The position numbers and the translations under genes are program-made. From assembly GCA_963281255.1 (NCBI GenBank), contig OY725488.1, positions 6,111,524 to 6,175,523 on the forward strand: DNA of 64,000 bases. The letters are read 5' to 3'. Shown piece after piece: positions 1 to 10,693 of the stretch. The notes under the pieces were generated by a model that had not been told where the DNA came from, searched no databases, and was given only the letters and a program-made list of their open reading frames with translations. Each line of letters starts with the position of its first letter. The first letter of the stretch is position 1. This DNA comes from Aphrocallistes beatrix (taxonomy: Eukaryota > Porifera > Hexactinellida > Sceptrulophora > Aphrocallistidae).

Positions 1-846
1 TTCACTAAACCTGACAGTCCCAGGGCTCCCTCCATCAAAACGCACTCACAGTTCACATCTCCAGACCTCTACGACCATGCCATTTTCAAGCCGCAGTCCC
101 ACTTCAATGCGATCAAGGAGGCTAGCGCATCACAGGACCTCAGCACTACCACGCCCTACGACAGCATCAAGTTAGTCGAGCCTCGTAAGAAAGTGAACAT
201 ATACGAGACTTTAAGTTTCGGAGAAAGTGATAGGATCCAATCCTACTTGAAAATACAACCACGTGATCCCAACGAAGTGCCAGACATCCCCGTAACTTGT
301 CCCAATCCCCCTAAACGCAGCACGAGCGAATCTCAAAAGATAGCCCCAAAGACTTCTCTAACCAACTCCTACAACGCTCAGAACAAGCCTGACCAGTTAG
401 ACAACTCCTTTTCTTCTCAGAGCCCCTCGGTTTTCAGCGCCACACCGCCTCCTCCCATCCCTCCACATAAAGAGGACTCTGAATCTCCTCGAAAGATCAA
501 ACCGCATTCAGACTCACAGTTCGATAAATTTCTCGACTCACCCATTAAACGGGGCATGGATTACGACTCGTATAAGCACAACTCGTCTCTTAGAAGTCTT
601 GATAGTTACAAACGTACGTCCAAAAACAACCAATACGAAATCATACATAACGGCTTCAACTCTCTGGGCAGTGGGGCGAGAAGGGCAGCTAGAAGGATTA
701 AACTTGGGAAAGCTAAAAGTGAAGTGCCACCTGATATGCTAGCTTCTGAAAATAAAACCTCAACCAATCCAAAACCAATTAAAGCGACTGGCACGAGACC
801 TTCTTCCTTCACTACCACGCCTAAAAATAATTGGGAAGTAGCCTAG
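1..846 (+). CDS. C-terminal coding exon of an unrecognised tyrosine/proline-rich protein (5' end outside window)
   Basis: The frame is open from base 1 to the TAG at 844-846 with no in-frame ATG near its start (the first start-like codon, at 193, is GTG), so this is the 3' end of a longer gene. The 281 visible residues are low in hydrophobics and rich in Ser, Pro, Lys and Asn. Tyrosine motifs recur: YDHAIF, TPYDSI, NIYETLSF, DYDSYKH, YEIIHN. TPYDSI fits the TxYxx(V/I) switch-motif pattern. There is a polyproline stretch (PPPPIPP) and a basic cluster near the end (ARRAARRIKLGKAK). This looks like the cytoplasmic tail of a receptor or a scaffold; that is inference, and no family is recognised. 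A possible poly(A) signal (AATAAA) lies at 1185-1190. The next gene, AGBL4, converges on it. Confidence 0.6.
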   Translation, partial: FTKPDSPRAPSIKTHSQFTSPDLYDHAIFKPQSHFNAIKEASASQDLSTTTPYDSIKLVEPRKKVNIYETLSFGESDRIQSYLKIQPRDPNEVPDIPVTCPNPPKRSTSESQKIAPKTSLTNSYNAQNKPDQLDNSFSSQSPSVFSATPPPPIPPHKEDSESPRKIKPHSDSQFDKFLDSPIKRGMDYDSYKHNSSLRSLDSYKRTSKNNQYEIIHNGFNSLGSGARRAARRIKLGKAKSEVPPDMLASENKTSTNPKPIKATGTRPSSFTTTPKNNWEVA

Positions 847-1406
847 CGAGGCGGGACAGGCCTTTAAATTATATGTTAAACAACGATTAATTCTATAGAT
901 ATCTGTACCAGTGCAGTGTACCGGCCAGGTGACTGCATCTGTTGTATGTTAGGCGGTAAAGAGTTTCAGATATATTGATCATCCCATTACTAAATGTACT
1001 GAAATACTTGGAAAAATGTATAGTTCAAACAATTCATATTCCAGTCGGTGGGAGGAATAGAATTATAATCAAATGCCAGCAGACAAATAATGATACTTAG
1101 TATCCCTGAAAATGTGCTAGCATAAAAACTGCTCACTACTTTTCTAGTGAAAAAAGAAATAATGGAAATAAATTTGTCAGCATCAATAAAACAAGAACAA
1201 TCTCAACGACATGTAATTTATCCAAAAATGTAAAGAAGAACAATGTACTACATACAGCAAAGCACAATTCCACCCTACAGCAATGTAGATGAGGATTGCA
1301 GTAAATTCGACGTATATTCGACTCTTATGATAAAAGGAATTATTAGTATATAGCGACGTTCACGGAATTAGATCGGTAGGGAGTAGGGGTAGGAGGTTGA
1401 TACTCA
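847..1406. other. Convergent intergenic region
   Basis: This AT-rich stretch lies between the ends of two convergent genes. It probably holds both 3' UTRs, with an AATAAA on the plus strand at 1185-1190. I see no other feature. Confidence 0.5.
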
Positions 1407-2894
1407 TCAGTAAGTTTTAAGTTTGTAATAATCAAAAAGTGCTAAAGCAACATTCCGCCCCAGTTTGCAATAGCCCTGCTCTGTGTATGGCCTGTGTTGC
1501 TGGGAGCGGGTGGTGTAGCTGAATAGGGACACTTCCATTGTGTAGCATAAGGTGTTCTGGTTCAAACAACTCCCGAAGCAGCGACGGCTTGTCCCCGCTT
1601 TCACCGCATCTCTGTCGAAGACTGTTCTGGACCAGGAGAAGTCCCTGGCCCGAGCAGAGAGAAGCTTTGGAAACCTGAGCTGCCTCTCGAACCTCCCTTC
1701 GTCTTCGTACACATTCCCGTACATGAACCCGTTGGAGAGAGTTGAGTGTGCGTGAATGTCGATGTAGAAGTCCAGTCTCACGCGTGGGTCTTTGTCGAGC
1801 GAGGTCAGGAGTTGTTTCGTATGATAGAGAGCCGGGTGGATAAAAGGGGAGGGGTCCCTCCAGTGCCGGTTTAGATCCTCCCCCATGAGTGAGCACCTAT
1901 AGTTGCCCAGTACAACTCCATCCGGATTGAGCATTGGCACGATTTTAAACACCAGCGCGTCTCTAAGGGCCCGAGCTGCTGGATGAAGGCTCAGGAGGAA
2001 GTCGATCAGTCCCTGTGTCACGAAGGAAGAAGGACTCTCGCCGGGATGTACCCTCGCGGTTATGAACACGATTTGCTGATTCGATCCCGTCAGAAAGTTC
2101 CGATGTGCTGAGATGGTGAGGAGGTGGACATCTCGCTGCTGTATAGAAGAGCAGAGGCGGTCCACTGAGAGGTGGGCGGGTGATAGCGCGCACAGCTGTT
2201 TCAGATAGGCGGTCAGTCGTGAGTAGGTGTAAGGGTAGCTGTACGCGAACTGGTATCGATCATGCGGAGAAGGGAACTGGAATACGAATGTCAGCACGTA
2301 TCTGTTCCCATGCTCCGGAGACCTGTAGAAGAAGACGAGATGCGGGGGGACACGTTCCCAGTGTGGGCTGGTTGTCGAGCACACGACAGGACCCATCCCT
2401 TCCCGATAGAGGCTCCTCTCTCTAGAATAGTTCACAATGTTGAATATTACTATCTGATCTTTCCTCGCATTCGAGACAGTAAAGTTGAACCAGATTCGCT
2501 GCTTGGGATTGCAGGTGTCGGAGCGGATGGTGAGATCGTACTCACATTCGGTGATGAACTGGACACGGGACAGGTTCCCGGACTCAAAGCTTGCGTTGAA
2601 TATAAGTTGACCTGGTTGCACCTCCTGCTTGTATCCGATGTAGCGGCACACGTAATGCCTGAGGTTCCCCACGGATACATCGCATTCTGAATCAGACTCT
2701 GTCTCGTTACAGACTACTCGCAAGCTTGAATCACTTTGAAAAAGATTTAGGAGTGAATAAGAATTCTCGAGATCGAGTTTTCCATGATCTCTGACGGGCT
2801 CTACATCCAATCTAAGCGATGACTCGACATTAACAAGTGACTTCGCTCTTGTTGCATACGACATCTGAGAGTTTGCACACGAATGACCCTCCAT
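1407..2894 (-). CDS. AGBL4: Cytosolic carboxypeptidase 6 (AGBL4), tubulin deglutamylase family
   Basis: A zinc metallocarboxypeptidase of the M14D (CCP/Nna1) family; known members trim glutamates from tubulin and other proteins, largely at cilia and centrioles. It is one uninterrupted frame. The longest frame begins with TTG at 2900, so the ATG at 2894 is taken, giving 495 aa. An N-terminal beta domain carries the family stretch EYDLTIRSDTCNP...IWFNFTVSN (about residues 115-145) and the YPYTYSR signature (about 221). Zinc ligands are visible as HPGE (H283, E286) and DIHAHS (H381), followed by the catalytic glutamate in TMEVS (E454). MLNPDGV, GNYRCSLMG and DLNRHW are typical of the CCP6 subgroup. 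It ends soon after the catalytic domain, without the long tail of mammalian CCP6. All active-site residues are intact, so it should be functional. CFAP276 lies upstream on the same strand. Confidence 0.93.
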   Translation of the reverse strand: MEGHSCANSQMSYATRAKSLVNVESSLRLDVEPVRDHGKLDLENSYSLLNLFQSDSSLRVVCNETESDSECDVSVGNLRHYVCRYIGYKQEVQPGQLIFNASFESGNLSRVQFITECEYDLTIRSDTCNPKQRIWFNFTVSNARKDQIVIFNIVNYSRERSLYREGMGPVVCSTTSPHWERVPPHLVFFYRSPEHGNRYVLTFVFQFPSPHDRYQFAYSYPYTYSRLTAYLKQLCALSPAHLSVDRLCSSIQQRDVHLLTISAHRNFLTGSNQQIVFITARVHPGESPSSFVTQGLIDFLLSLHPAARALRDALVFKIVPMLNPDGVVLGNYRCSLMGEDLNRHWRDPSPFIHPALYHTKQLLTSLDKDPRVRLDFYIDIHAHSTLSNGFMYGNVYEDEGRFERQLRFPKLLSARARDFSWSRTVFDRDAVKAGTSRRCFGSCLNQNTLCYTMEVSLFSYTTRSQQHRPYTEQGYCKLGRNVALALFDYYKLKTY

Positions 2895-3338
2895 TTCCAA
2901 ATTTAGCGTTTGTTTTCAATTTAAATGAAGTTATCTAGAAATTGATGGATCAATTCATACGAGATGTCCCTGCATGTATTATGTGGCTACACCACACATC
3001 TGCAGCTATTTAAATCTGATCAGATATATCTCTAATTATTCTATTCTTATCATCCTGCAGTGTTAGGACAATAATATTTGTTTATACAGCTGCTCTGGCG
3101 CCCGATGTCTTCAATTTTCTAAAATACAAATTGAAATTTCAGTGGTAACATTCCATAATTAATTGTGTGAAATGACCACAAGATAATCGTCAAATTTTAA
3201 AAGTGGTTGTTCCATCTTAATCCTGAATAGTTAAAGTGCATTGTTTTTAGCCGTAACATATATTGATCAATGAATACAGTTCACGAGTAGAATATATGAA
3301 TTGTTAATTGAATAAGAGATCGGGTAAGTAGTGTGAAG
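2895..3338. other. Spacer between CFAP276 and AGBL4
   Basis: AT-rich DNA separating two same-strand ciliary genes. It is the likely AGBL4 promoter and CFAP276 3' UTR. I see no coding frame or repeat. Confidence 0.4.
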
Positions 3339-3812
3339 TCATGAAGCGAAAAATCCGCCATCGGGTTTTCTTGAATAACCGCGATTAGTGGCGTATATGT
3401 GTGGTCCCACGATAGCTAATCCCCTTGCGTGATCGATCGACTCCTTTTCAGGGTGAGCGTAAGATTTGTCATCCTCCTTCGTCATTCTAGCAGTGCGGGG
3501 CTTCCTGGGGGAAGCAGGGCACTGCTGTTGAGTGGTGTTTTGGTTTTTGAATGCTTCCGCTGAGTCTTTATTAAAATGCAGGTGGTGGTCGTAGTCAGCT
3601 CCCAACGCCGCATCCAGTTTATCCTGTGGCGTGTGGCAGATGGCTCGAGACCACTCTCTGTTCTGGCTGCTAACTGTCTTGGAATTGTAGAGATGAGTGA
3701 ATGGATCCCCTTTCAAGGGCGATGCGCTATTTTTGAGGTCTTGATCGCTTTTCATTGTGAAATCGTTATCGTTCTGCCTCCGAGGAAAAGGAAAGGGGTC
3801 TCTTCTAGACAT
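3339..3812 (-). CDS. CFAP276: Cilia- and flagella-associated protein 276 (C1orf194 family)
   Basis: A small (157 aa) single-exon protein starting at ATG 3812. The N-terminal RRDPFPFP, the HLYNSKT...REWSR segment, the DKLDAALGADYDHH block and above all the C-terminal GYSRKPDGGFFAS match the CFAP276/C1orf194 family, whose hallmark is GGYSRKxDGGFF at the extreme C-terminus. The family is known as a microtubule inner protein of axonemal doublets in motile cilia. The middle (about residues 85-125) is divergent and basic. It lies 444 bp upstream of AGBL4 on the same strand, so two cilium-linked genes are adjacent. Confidence 0.88.
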   Translation of the reverse strand: MSRRDPFPFPRRQNDNDFTMKSDQDLKNSASPLKGDPFTHLYNSKTVSSQNREWSRAICHTPQDKLDAALGADYDHHLHFNKDSAEAFKNQNTTQQQCPASPRKPRTARMTKEDDKSYAHPEKESIDHARGLAIVGPHIYATNRGYSRKPDGGFFAS

Positions 3813-4901
3813 AATCTATTTCAAAAATTATCCACATATTTGAACATTTTAGGATTCTAAACGTTTTCATAGGTACGTAGCCAATATACAAATCCTGGCT
3901 ATGTCAGGATCTGTACTACATTGGTGTGGCCCAGTGGTCAAAGCGAGCGACCAGAGGGGTGATCTGGGGGCTGCCCCCCAGAGAAAAAATGGCCCAGTTA
4001 GAGGATAAGATCCCGAGGTGAACCCTTAAGGAAATAAACTTAAGAATACCATTAAAGAACATAAACACCAATTTAGAGGAAAATTTATATACTTATATTT
4101 AGGAAAAAATGAAATACAGAGTAAAATTTAATTATAAAAAGCAATGGTTTTAACAATAATAGGTAACTACATCTCTGACATGATTGTTCTGGCCCGTACC
4201 ACACCCTGGCTAATCCAAATAACCCGCTATCTTATTATAATTATGCAATAATAATAATAACAGTAAAGTGGTTAGCAGCTGTTGCCTAATTTAGATCCGA
4301 TTAATATTATTTATATCTTTATATTGAGGTATACATTATTCAAATATACTTCAATCGTAAACATAAACCTAACTAATTTATTTATTTAGTATGTGAGTCC
4401 TTATTGTACCACGACAAAACTTGTTGAGAATGAATAGAATATCAATTATACAATTTCAAATGAATAACAAAAGATCTTCAGTGACAAGACACATCAACAA
4501 AATAGACTAATTCGTTTTTAATATCAATTTATGTAAAAGAATGCCTGTTAAAAGGTGAATATGCAGGAACTACGAGTGCCGGTGTAGAATAATGAAAGAG
4601 GAATGCTGATACACAGCCACAGTATGCGCTGTTAATTTTGCGGTTTCACGATTGAGATATGATAAAATGTGGCCCTGGTTATGTTCGAACTGAATATCCC
4701 TGAACTAAGTAATTACATTTCTTGAAAACAAAAATTATTATTTTAGCAATTTCCTAAAGATTTTATGTTTAACTACTACAATGTTCAATTTTACAATTAG
4801 GAAAATATTAATGGAGTCGGTAATTTAAAGTTAACAGGTCGACCTACGTAGCTAGTTAGTTTTGCAAAAAAGTACTACTCTAGTTTGTGAATTCCAATGG
4901 G
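3813..4901. other. AT-rich intergenic region with a GC-rich repeat remnant
   Basis: Mostly featureless AT-rich DNA. At about 3920-4020 there is a GC-rich patch (GGCCCAGTGGTCAAAGCG, then CTGGGGGCTGCCCCCCAG, a short hairpin) that looks like an old repeat or degraded tRNA-type SINE head. No convincing B box follows, so it is not called a tRNA. Nothing else is supported. Confidence 0.35.
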
Positions 4902-6639
4902 TCAGAACTTGAACGTTAATTTCGGACTTGCATTCAACCGTTCGACGAGAGAAGTATTCTCGAAAGCGAATCCAGGGGTAATCACACCGCCATTCCTTCT
5001 CGTACCACTCACTACCTTCTCCTTCTCCTCTATCAGTGTAAGGGCGCTATTAACACACATGCATGAGGTTGCGATATACCTAGAGAAGATTCGTTATTCA
5101 ACTTGACAGCATTTAATAATATCCCAAATTGGGGCAACTCTATTTACCCAGGTTCTGCACCTTCTACATCCACGGTAACAGCCTCACTCTGTCCAGCAGC
5201 TCCAGACAGTTTAACGTCGAGGACAGTGTGGAAAGTGCTTCTCAGTAGAGATGCTTCTGAAGGCCCAGCATTTGAAAACAAGCCAAATGAAAATAATCCA
5301 GGGAATTTAAGCAGAATCCGACGCAAGAAATAAAACTAAAAGAGAAAACTGAATATTAAATTTCGGTTTTAAAGTCTTAAATTTACGTCGAAATGTGGGA
5401 GGTCACAAAAACGAATTGTACATAGACCCGAATGGTCGTCGGGGCAGAATTTACTCTCGAAGGCTGCAGACCAGTGGTACCAGAGTTGGGTAACCCCCAA
5501 AATTATGTCCAGCATTCGAATCCAATGAGCTGGGGACTCGATCCTATTTCCACTAGAGTATTCCATTTCTAGTTACTGTATTATATTTGATTAATGAACT
5601 GCAGAGAGACGATAGCTAACGTTATTTTGTAACAAATTCTTACTTAAGATTCTTAAGATAAGACATGCATAACTTATAAATACTATTTTAGGCTCACCTG
5701 GGCGGGAATGAATATTAACAAAATAGAGAAAATGGTTAGAATCGATCTAAGAAATCCTCCTAATGAAGTATATTCACTAATCGCTAAAGAAGGCTCGTTC
5801 TTTCCATCTCGCTTTGCTCTATCGCTTTGACTGATCCTCATTACATAGGAGTTGCTCGAAGCAGCATTAGTAAACCATTTCCTCCATCTAGAGTCGTAGT
5901 ACAGTGGACGCATCGAAGGTTTGACGGGAGAGGTTTGTAAAGACTCTATTCCTTTAACGGATTTATAAACTTTTCTCCAATTTGACAAAGATTCTAGCAT
6001 CGAGTGCCATGTGCCAGTGTGAACTTTACCAACCTGTGATAATGTAATGATGAATTTCAAACAATTTTAGTTAAAAGAATAAGATATCAAAAATTTTTGA
6101 AAGCTTACATCTAGCATTCCAGTGATAGAGACACTTGACACCTGTAAAGACGGGTGCTTTTGCTGTGCACAATTCACTGCAAGCTCCGTAACAATAGATA
6201 CATATGCACACGAGGGAATCACAAACACTCCTTTCTCCTCCGCTTCACGGTCGTACTTCTCCCTTATTCTTGCAATAAATTCAATTTCCCCCGTCATGTC
6301 GATATACTCGCACTCCTCCTCAAGGCACACCCTGATAACCATGTCGCCATTATAGACACCATATGGGCCAACACAGTTTATTAGCAAACGAGATTTTGTG
6401 CACATTTCACGAATTGATTGCTCGTTGTCTACATTCGCCTCAATAAGCCCCACACTCCCTGGTAGCGTCAGTTCTTGTTTTATTTGCTCCAACTTAGTCA
6501 CTGTCCTGCCAGCAATGGCCCAAGGCCTCTTAGTGCTGCATGTGTCTAGCATCTCCTGCGTCATTTTCTTTCCAGTGAAGCCTGTAGCTCCGAATATGAC
6601 AATGTCGAACTCTCTCATGCAAGAATTTCCGGCAGCCAT
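4902..6639 (-). CDS. SCCPDH: Saccharopine dehydrogenase-like oxidoreductase, four exons
   Basis: Exons on the minus strand: 6109-6639, 5698-6033, 5148-5335 and 4902-5079, all with GT donors and AG acceptors. They join in frame to 410 aa, close to the 429 aa of the human protein. Exon 1 starts at ATG 6639 and holds the Rossmann motif FGATGFTGKK and the family block NCVGPYGVYNGDMVIRVC, then YIDMTGE. Exon 2 ends in a hydrophobic segment (GGFLRSILTIFSILLIFIP), matching the membrane-associated helix of SCCPDH. Exon 3 has LLKFPGLFSFGLFSNAGPSE. Exon 4 has GYIATSCMCVNSALTLIEE...GGVITPGFAF, ending at TGA 4902-4904. Animal SCCPDH is found on lipid droplets and other membranes; its reaction is unsettled. 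It shares a short divergent promoter region with HPF1. Plus-strand small frames at 4897-5333 are only its shadows. Confidence 0.9.
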
Positions 6640-6866
6640 ATCTAGTTTTTACTAAAAAAACATATTTTGTGAGAATCTGAAACACTTGAGTATGTGTACT
6701 GTACATTGTACTAGCAACTAGCACTATCCTGTACATGACGCATTACTTATTAAGGCCAGATCAATGGACTTAAATAGACATTAAAACAATGGTTAAATTA
6801 TAATGTATTTATATATGTATATTTTACGGTAATTGATATCTAATGCCTAGGTGATAGGTAGAAACA
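6640..6866. promoter_or_regulatory. Divergent promoter region SCCPDH / HPF1
   Basis: Only 227 bp separate the two start codons of these divergent genes, so both promoters must sit here or overlap. The stretch is AT-rich and I see no clear TATA box or initiator. The call rests on arrangement alone. Confidence 0.4.
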
Positions 6867-8105
6867 ATGAAGCAGGGCAAGCTAAACTATCCCTCGGAGC
6901 ACACAAAGGGGGATACAACAGATACAACTGATGCACGCCCCGTATGCAAATACGGTAGTAAATGCTACAGAAAGAATCCAGAACATCAAAAGCAGTATAA
7001 ACACACCAGGGATTGTGATGAAGTTGTTAGTCTTCCTCCTGCCTCACTGAAAAAGGTTAAAGTGACAGAGAATAGCGACTCTGAAGAGCTAAGCTTGTCA
7101 GTTTTGTCTGAGGGAGATCAAGCAGACAAAGATAAACCAGATATCCAGAATGACGAACTCGTTCCACCAAAAATAGTCGAAGATTCGCCAAAGAAAAAAG
7201 AGACGATATATGAGAAACTCTTAGTTTCAGATGATGTTATAACGATGGTGAAGAAAAGATTTTTCATTGAACTTTCTAAAACATGTCTAAAATTCTGGGA
7301 TTTTTGCATTGCAACAAACGCGAAATCACCCTGTTCTGCCCTGAAAGAACTTGGGCTGGAACTAGTTGGTCCCTTCGAAGTTCTTGATGCGGTAAATAAA
7401 GGTCTTTCAGTAGATGAAATATATGTTAACTGCATGTCATGTCGATACTATTTCGATCCACCAGAAGTCTTGACAGTAATGGAAGCAGATAAACTAAAAG
7501 GCTCACATATCGGGTACTATACTGACCACCCACTGACGCAACCTAACTTCATGGTATTGTGTCCGAGTAAAGGGAATTGCGGCATTAAACCTATCGGCGA
7601 CAATCTATTCCAAGCAGTTCTATCCTTACAACAAAACAAAGATTCCGAACTAATCAAGTCTCTAAAAGAATTTGCCACAGACAACGGCGTTTCTTTAGAT
7701 GCACATGCATTTAAGTTAAGGAAGAAGAAAGTGGTCGCGGACACATTCCACGGGGCGGGAATCGTGGTGCCATATGATCGTGCCACTGAGCTGGGCTATA
7801 GACCACTGCACAAGACTAACACTGAACTCAAAACGCTTCTTTCCCAGATTACTACAGCCACGGAAAGTAAAAAAAGATCTCTCAAGCAGGACGAACTGCA
7901 GGAGTTGATTACTTTTGTGCAGTTTGCGAATGATGAGGGAGATCCTGGAATGGGCTTAGAGCTGGGAATTGACTTATTTTGCAACGGAAACAAACTCTTT
8001 ACTTCTCAAATATTCCACCTATTGACGGTAGCTTACGATTTGCTAGGCAGACAGCCTTATAGATGGATCATCGAGGAGCATCTGTCAAAACGGAAAGAAC
8101 AATAG
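6867..8105 (+). CDS. HPF1: Histone PARylation factor 1 with an N-terminal PBZ zinc finger
   Basis: Starts at ATG 6867; 412 aa, single exon. Residues 24-46 form a PBZ (poly(ADP-ribose)-binding) zinc finger, PVCKYGSKCYRKNPEH..., with C27, C33, H40 and H46. A charged acidic linker follows to about residue 110. The HPF1 domain occupies about 115-410: ELGLELVGPFEVL, YYFDPPE, TFHGAGIVVP and the active-site segment VQFANDEGDPGMGLELGIDLF. By family alignment E357 is the catalytic glutamate that completes the PARP1/2 active site, with D356 beside it, and the partner-contact arginine appears conserved in GYRPL. HPF1 redirects PARP1/2 to serine ADP-ribosylation at DNA breaks. Human HPF1 lacks the finger; some invertebrate orthologues have it. 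The finger would let the factor bind the PAR chains its partner makes (inference). Confidence 0.95.
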   Translation: MKQGKLNYPSEHTKGDTTDTTDARPVCKYGSKCYRKNPEHQKQYKHTRDCDEVVSLPPASLKKVKVTENSDSEELSLSVLSEGDQADKDKPDIQNDELVPPKIVEDSPKKKETIYEKLLVSDDVITMVKKRFFIELSKTCLKFWDFCIATNAKSPCSALKELGLELVGPFEVLDAVNKGLSVDEIYVNCMSCRYYFDPPEVLTVMEADKLKGSHIGYYTDHPLTQPNFMVLCPSKGNCGIKPIGDNLFQAVLSLQQNKDSELIKSLKEFATDNGVSLDAHAFKLRKKKVVADTFHGAGIVVPYDRATELGYRPLHKTNTELKTLLSQITTATESKKRSLKQDELQELITFVQFANDEGDPGMGLELGIDLFCNGNKLFTSQIFHLLTVAYDLLGRQPYRWIIEEHLSKRKEQ

Positions 8106-10693
8106 TGATAAGTGGGCTATCATTTCCATATTACTGATCTTAGATGTTATGGATTGTGAGAGTAGAATTCGTAGTTGTAAGTACTAAGTAGTTAATCAAG
8201 TTAGCTGATTATTAAAAGTGACATGTTTTCTAATTATGATGTTACCCTCCTTTAAAACTACAGAATTAATTGGTCCATTGGTATTGAAGACAGCCATAGT
8301 ATAAGCAATATTTTTGAAATCTTTACTTCGTAAGAGGAAAATAAGCCGTAAACTTTTTACATGGACTTCATGTCACTGCTTAGTCTAGAGACGTGCAAGT
8401 TACACTGTCAAGATAATATTTTAAGTATAATCGACAAACAAAAAGTCTAGAAATTAGTGATATTACAGATACATTTACGTATCTAAAGTCCAAAAAAGGA
8501 GTATACAACACAATTTTGTCAGAGGTCCTTTTATGCTGAAATACCCACGAAATAAGAAAAGGGAGACCATTTTTGACAAATGTCATGGCTGTTTGGGATG
8601 TTCGAAAAAATTGGTCCCCCAGGCCAATTTTGTAGGGGGACCATTCTTTTGTCAAAACAAGAGGACCAACAAAACTTTGCCTCGATGAAGTAATAATTTA
8701 ATGACTCATCATTATCACTTTCTGCAACCAAGTCGTTTCTTCAATCAATTCGCTACAGGTATATATACGTACGAAAATACATATAAATCCAGTTTAACTT
8801 ACTTTTAATTGGGATACAATATGTTTATATTAAATCCCCATTTTATGGATTCCCTACCAAAGTGAGTGAACCGCATAAGAGTCAGAAAAATTAACAGCTT
8901 ATCGTCAGTTAATAATCTAGAGGAGTGTAGATTCCGAATATCAATTTTGAAATTGTAACTATAAGTAAATGTATATGAAGTATAGCTAAGTAGAAAGAGA
9001 GAAAATAAGCAGAAATTATCATCAAATAAATCATGTTGTATTTGGTAAGAGTTCTAATGTTGTTTCGATGATGCAGAATTGACTGCTACAAGTTTAACTG
9101 AAAGTGAATTCTGTTTTTCTGATGTATCATTTACAGTGTTTCATACAGGATTTGCATGCAAGGGGGCAATCTGGGATATTTAAATTTGAAAGGGGGCAGG
9201 CAATAGATCACATCTCTTCATTTAATTCTTCATTGTATTTCTTCATTTTATTTCTAGGGGGCACTTGAATGAGTAGGGGGGTCAAGTGCCATCCTCTGTA
9301 TGAAACCCTGATTTACTATCAATGCATCCATTTTAGCAAATAAATATGAAATATCCGGGACTATTGGAGATAAATTGAATTACTATATATATAGCAGAAG
9401 TTAGGAATTTTCCTCGAAGTTCCGCATTTAAACTTATCTGAACTAACAGCTCATATGCTAAATAAATTTAAATGATACCGTTTTATTATTCTATCTAGAG
9501 GGCATAATTACTCAGATGTCTGATCAGAGCAAGAGATCACGTACTGGATTTAGACACCTAACTAATTCAGAGGGAATTGATTCAAGGTACACTTGGGCTA
9601 GAGAGCTGCACTAGACTGGAGTTCTAATAGAAGGTAAAATGTTAGGTAGCCCCTGAACCACAAACACTAATTATTGTCCAGAATTTACTCGAATTTGGCT
9701 TGAAGGTCTTGACACATCAAATCCCTCACACTAATTTATAATTTCCTGGATTTTTATTGGGATGGCTCTCGAAACAGCGAATTTAATATTTCCTCTATTT
9801 TTTACTCTGTGTCGATCAGGGTTGCGGAAAATTGTTATTCGTAACTCCACACCTCTCTTTTATTAAAATAATAGGATTTTAATTCAGTGATTTGGGCATT
9901 ACCTGACATCCTGTGACCTATGTGTGATAAAGTGAAATTTTAATTACAGGAGAATAAAAACAAGCGTGCTTGTGTAGCTTAACACATTTGGGAAATTTTA
10001 TCCACACTTTACTCACTATAAGTTTACCTAAACCCTGACGTTATTCAAAAGTTATTGTTCTACAAGAGCTGCTTGCTTTAAATAGACGAGTAATTGCATG
10101 CACTACGTGTATTAAATATTTAAAGAAATTGTATTCACTCGCTTACTATGATAGCTTCTAAGATTCAATACCTGGGAAATGGGCCAATTAAGGAGTTCCC
10201 ACAGGATTTAGCTTCTTTATTACTGCAGTTTTAAATATGAATTCATATCAAGTTGCTACATAAGTTCATGCACGCATTATATTTCGACGGAAAAATTAGT
10301 TGAGTGAAATGGAATATGAGATCATCTACTGCATAAATAAAGCGTACTTAGATACGACTGTGCATGGAATGAATTGTATGCGTTTCTTAGCATTGAAGAT
10401 TTGGCCAGACTGTCAGGCCAAACTCCCAAACAAGTGCAAAGTGATATATTAATAGAAATATGATATATGCTGCTAGACACTGAGTCGAGTAGTCCCAGTA
10501 CTCAAGTTGAAATTACTATTGTAAGGATACATCGCTAGTTGAATTTGCAGTTTAAACTTTATCTCTTAGCACAGGTCTATCATTCTACGCATGAGCTAGA
10601 TGTCTATTTCATGTGAGTTTTATTTTGGTTCCTCTCCATATCCCAAATCCCCAATCAAGTGAATAAATAAACTTATCGCGATTATTTCTGCAG
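8106..10693. other. Long AT-rich region with MITE fragments; may hold undetected 5' exons
   Basis: No convincing coding frame was found. About 8540-8680 is an imperfect inverted repeat built around GGTCCCCC and TTTTGTCAAA, a probable foldback MITE. 9138-9312 is another short inverted element (see its entry). The 5' exons and extracellular part of the membrane-protein gene that follows probably lie here or further upstream, but I could not identify them. Confidence 0.4.
9138..9312. mobile_element. Short non-autonomous inverted-repeat element
   Basis: The left end TTTCATACAGGATTT and the right end ATCCTCTGTATGAAACC are inverted copies of each other. The interior has runs of AGGGGGCA in direct and inverted form. 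About 175 bp with no coding capacity. The termini resemble hAT-type CAGGGTTTCAT ends, but I could not define a target duplication. Confidence 0.45.

Noticed and set aside
2262..2690. 142-aa plus-strand frame opposite AGBL4
   Set aside because: Antisense shadow of a well-conserved catalytic-family gene.
3925..4020. tRNA gene or tRNA-derived SINE
   Set aside because: An A-box-like GGCCCAGTGG is present, but no acceptable B box, anticodon stem or acceptor pairing can be drawn. Left as a repeat remnant.
4897..5333. Two plus-strand frames of 69 and 76 aa
   Set aside because: They are antisense to SCCPDH exons 3 and 4, which splice correctly and match the family.
8380..8731. Two minus-strand frames of 66 and 91 aa
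   Set aside because: Overlap an inverted-repeat remnant and are in different frames; no family resemblance.
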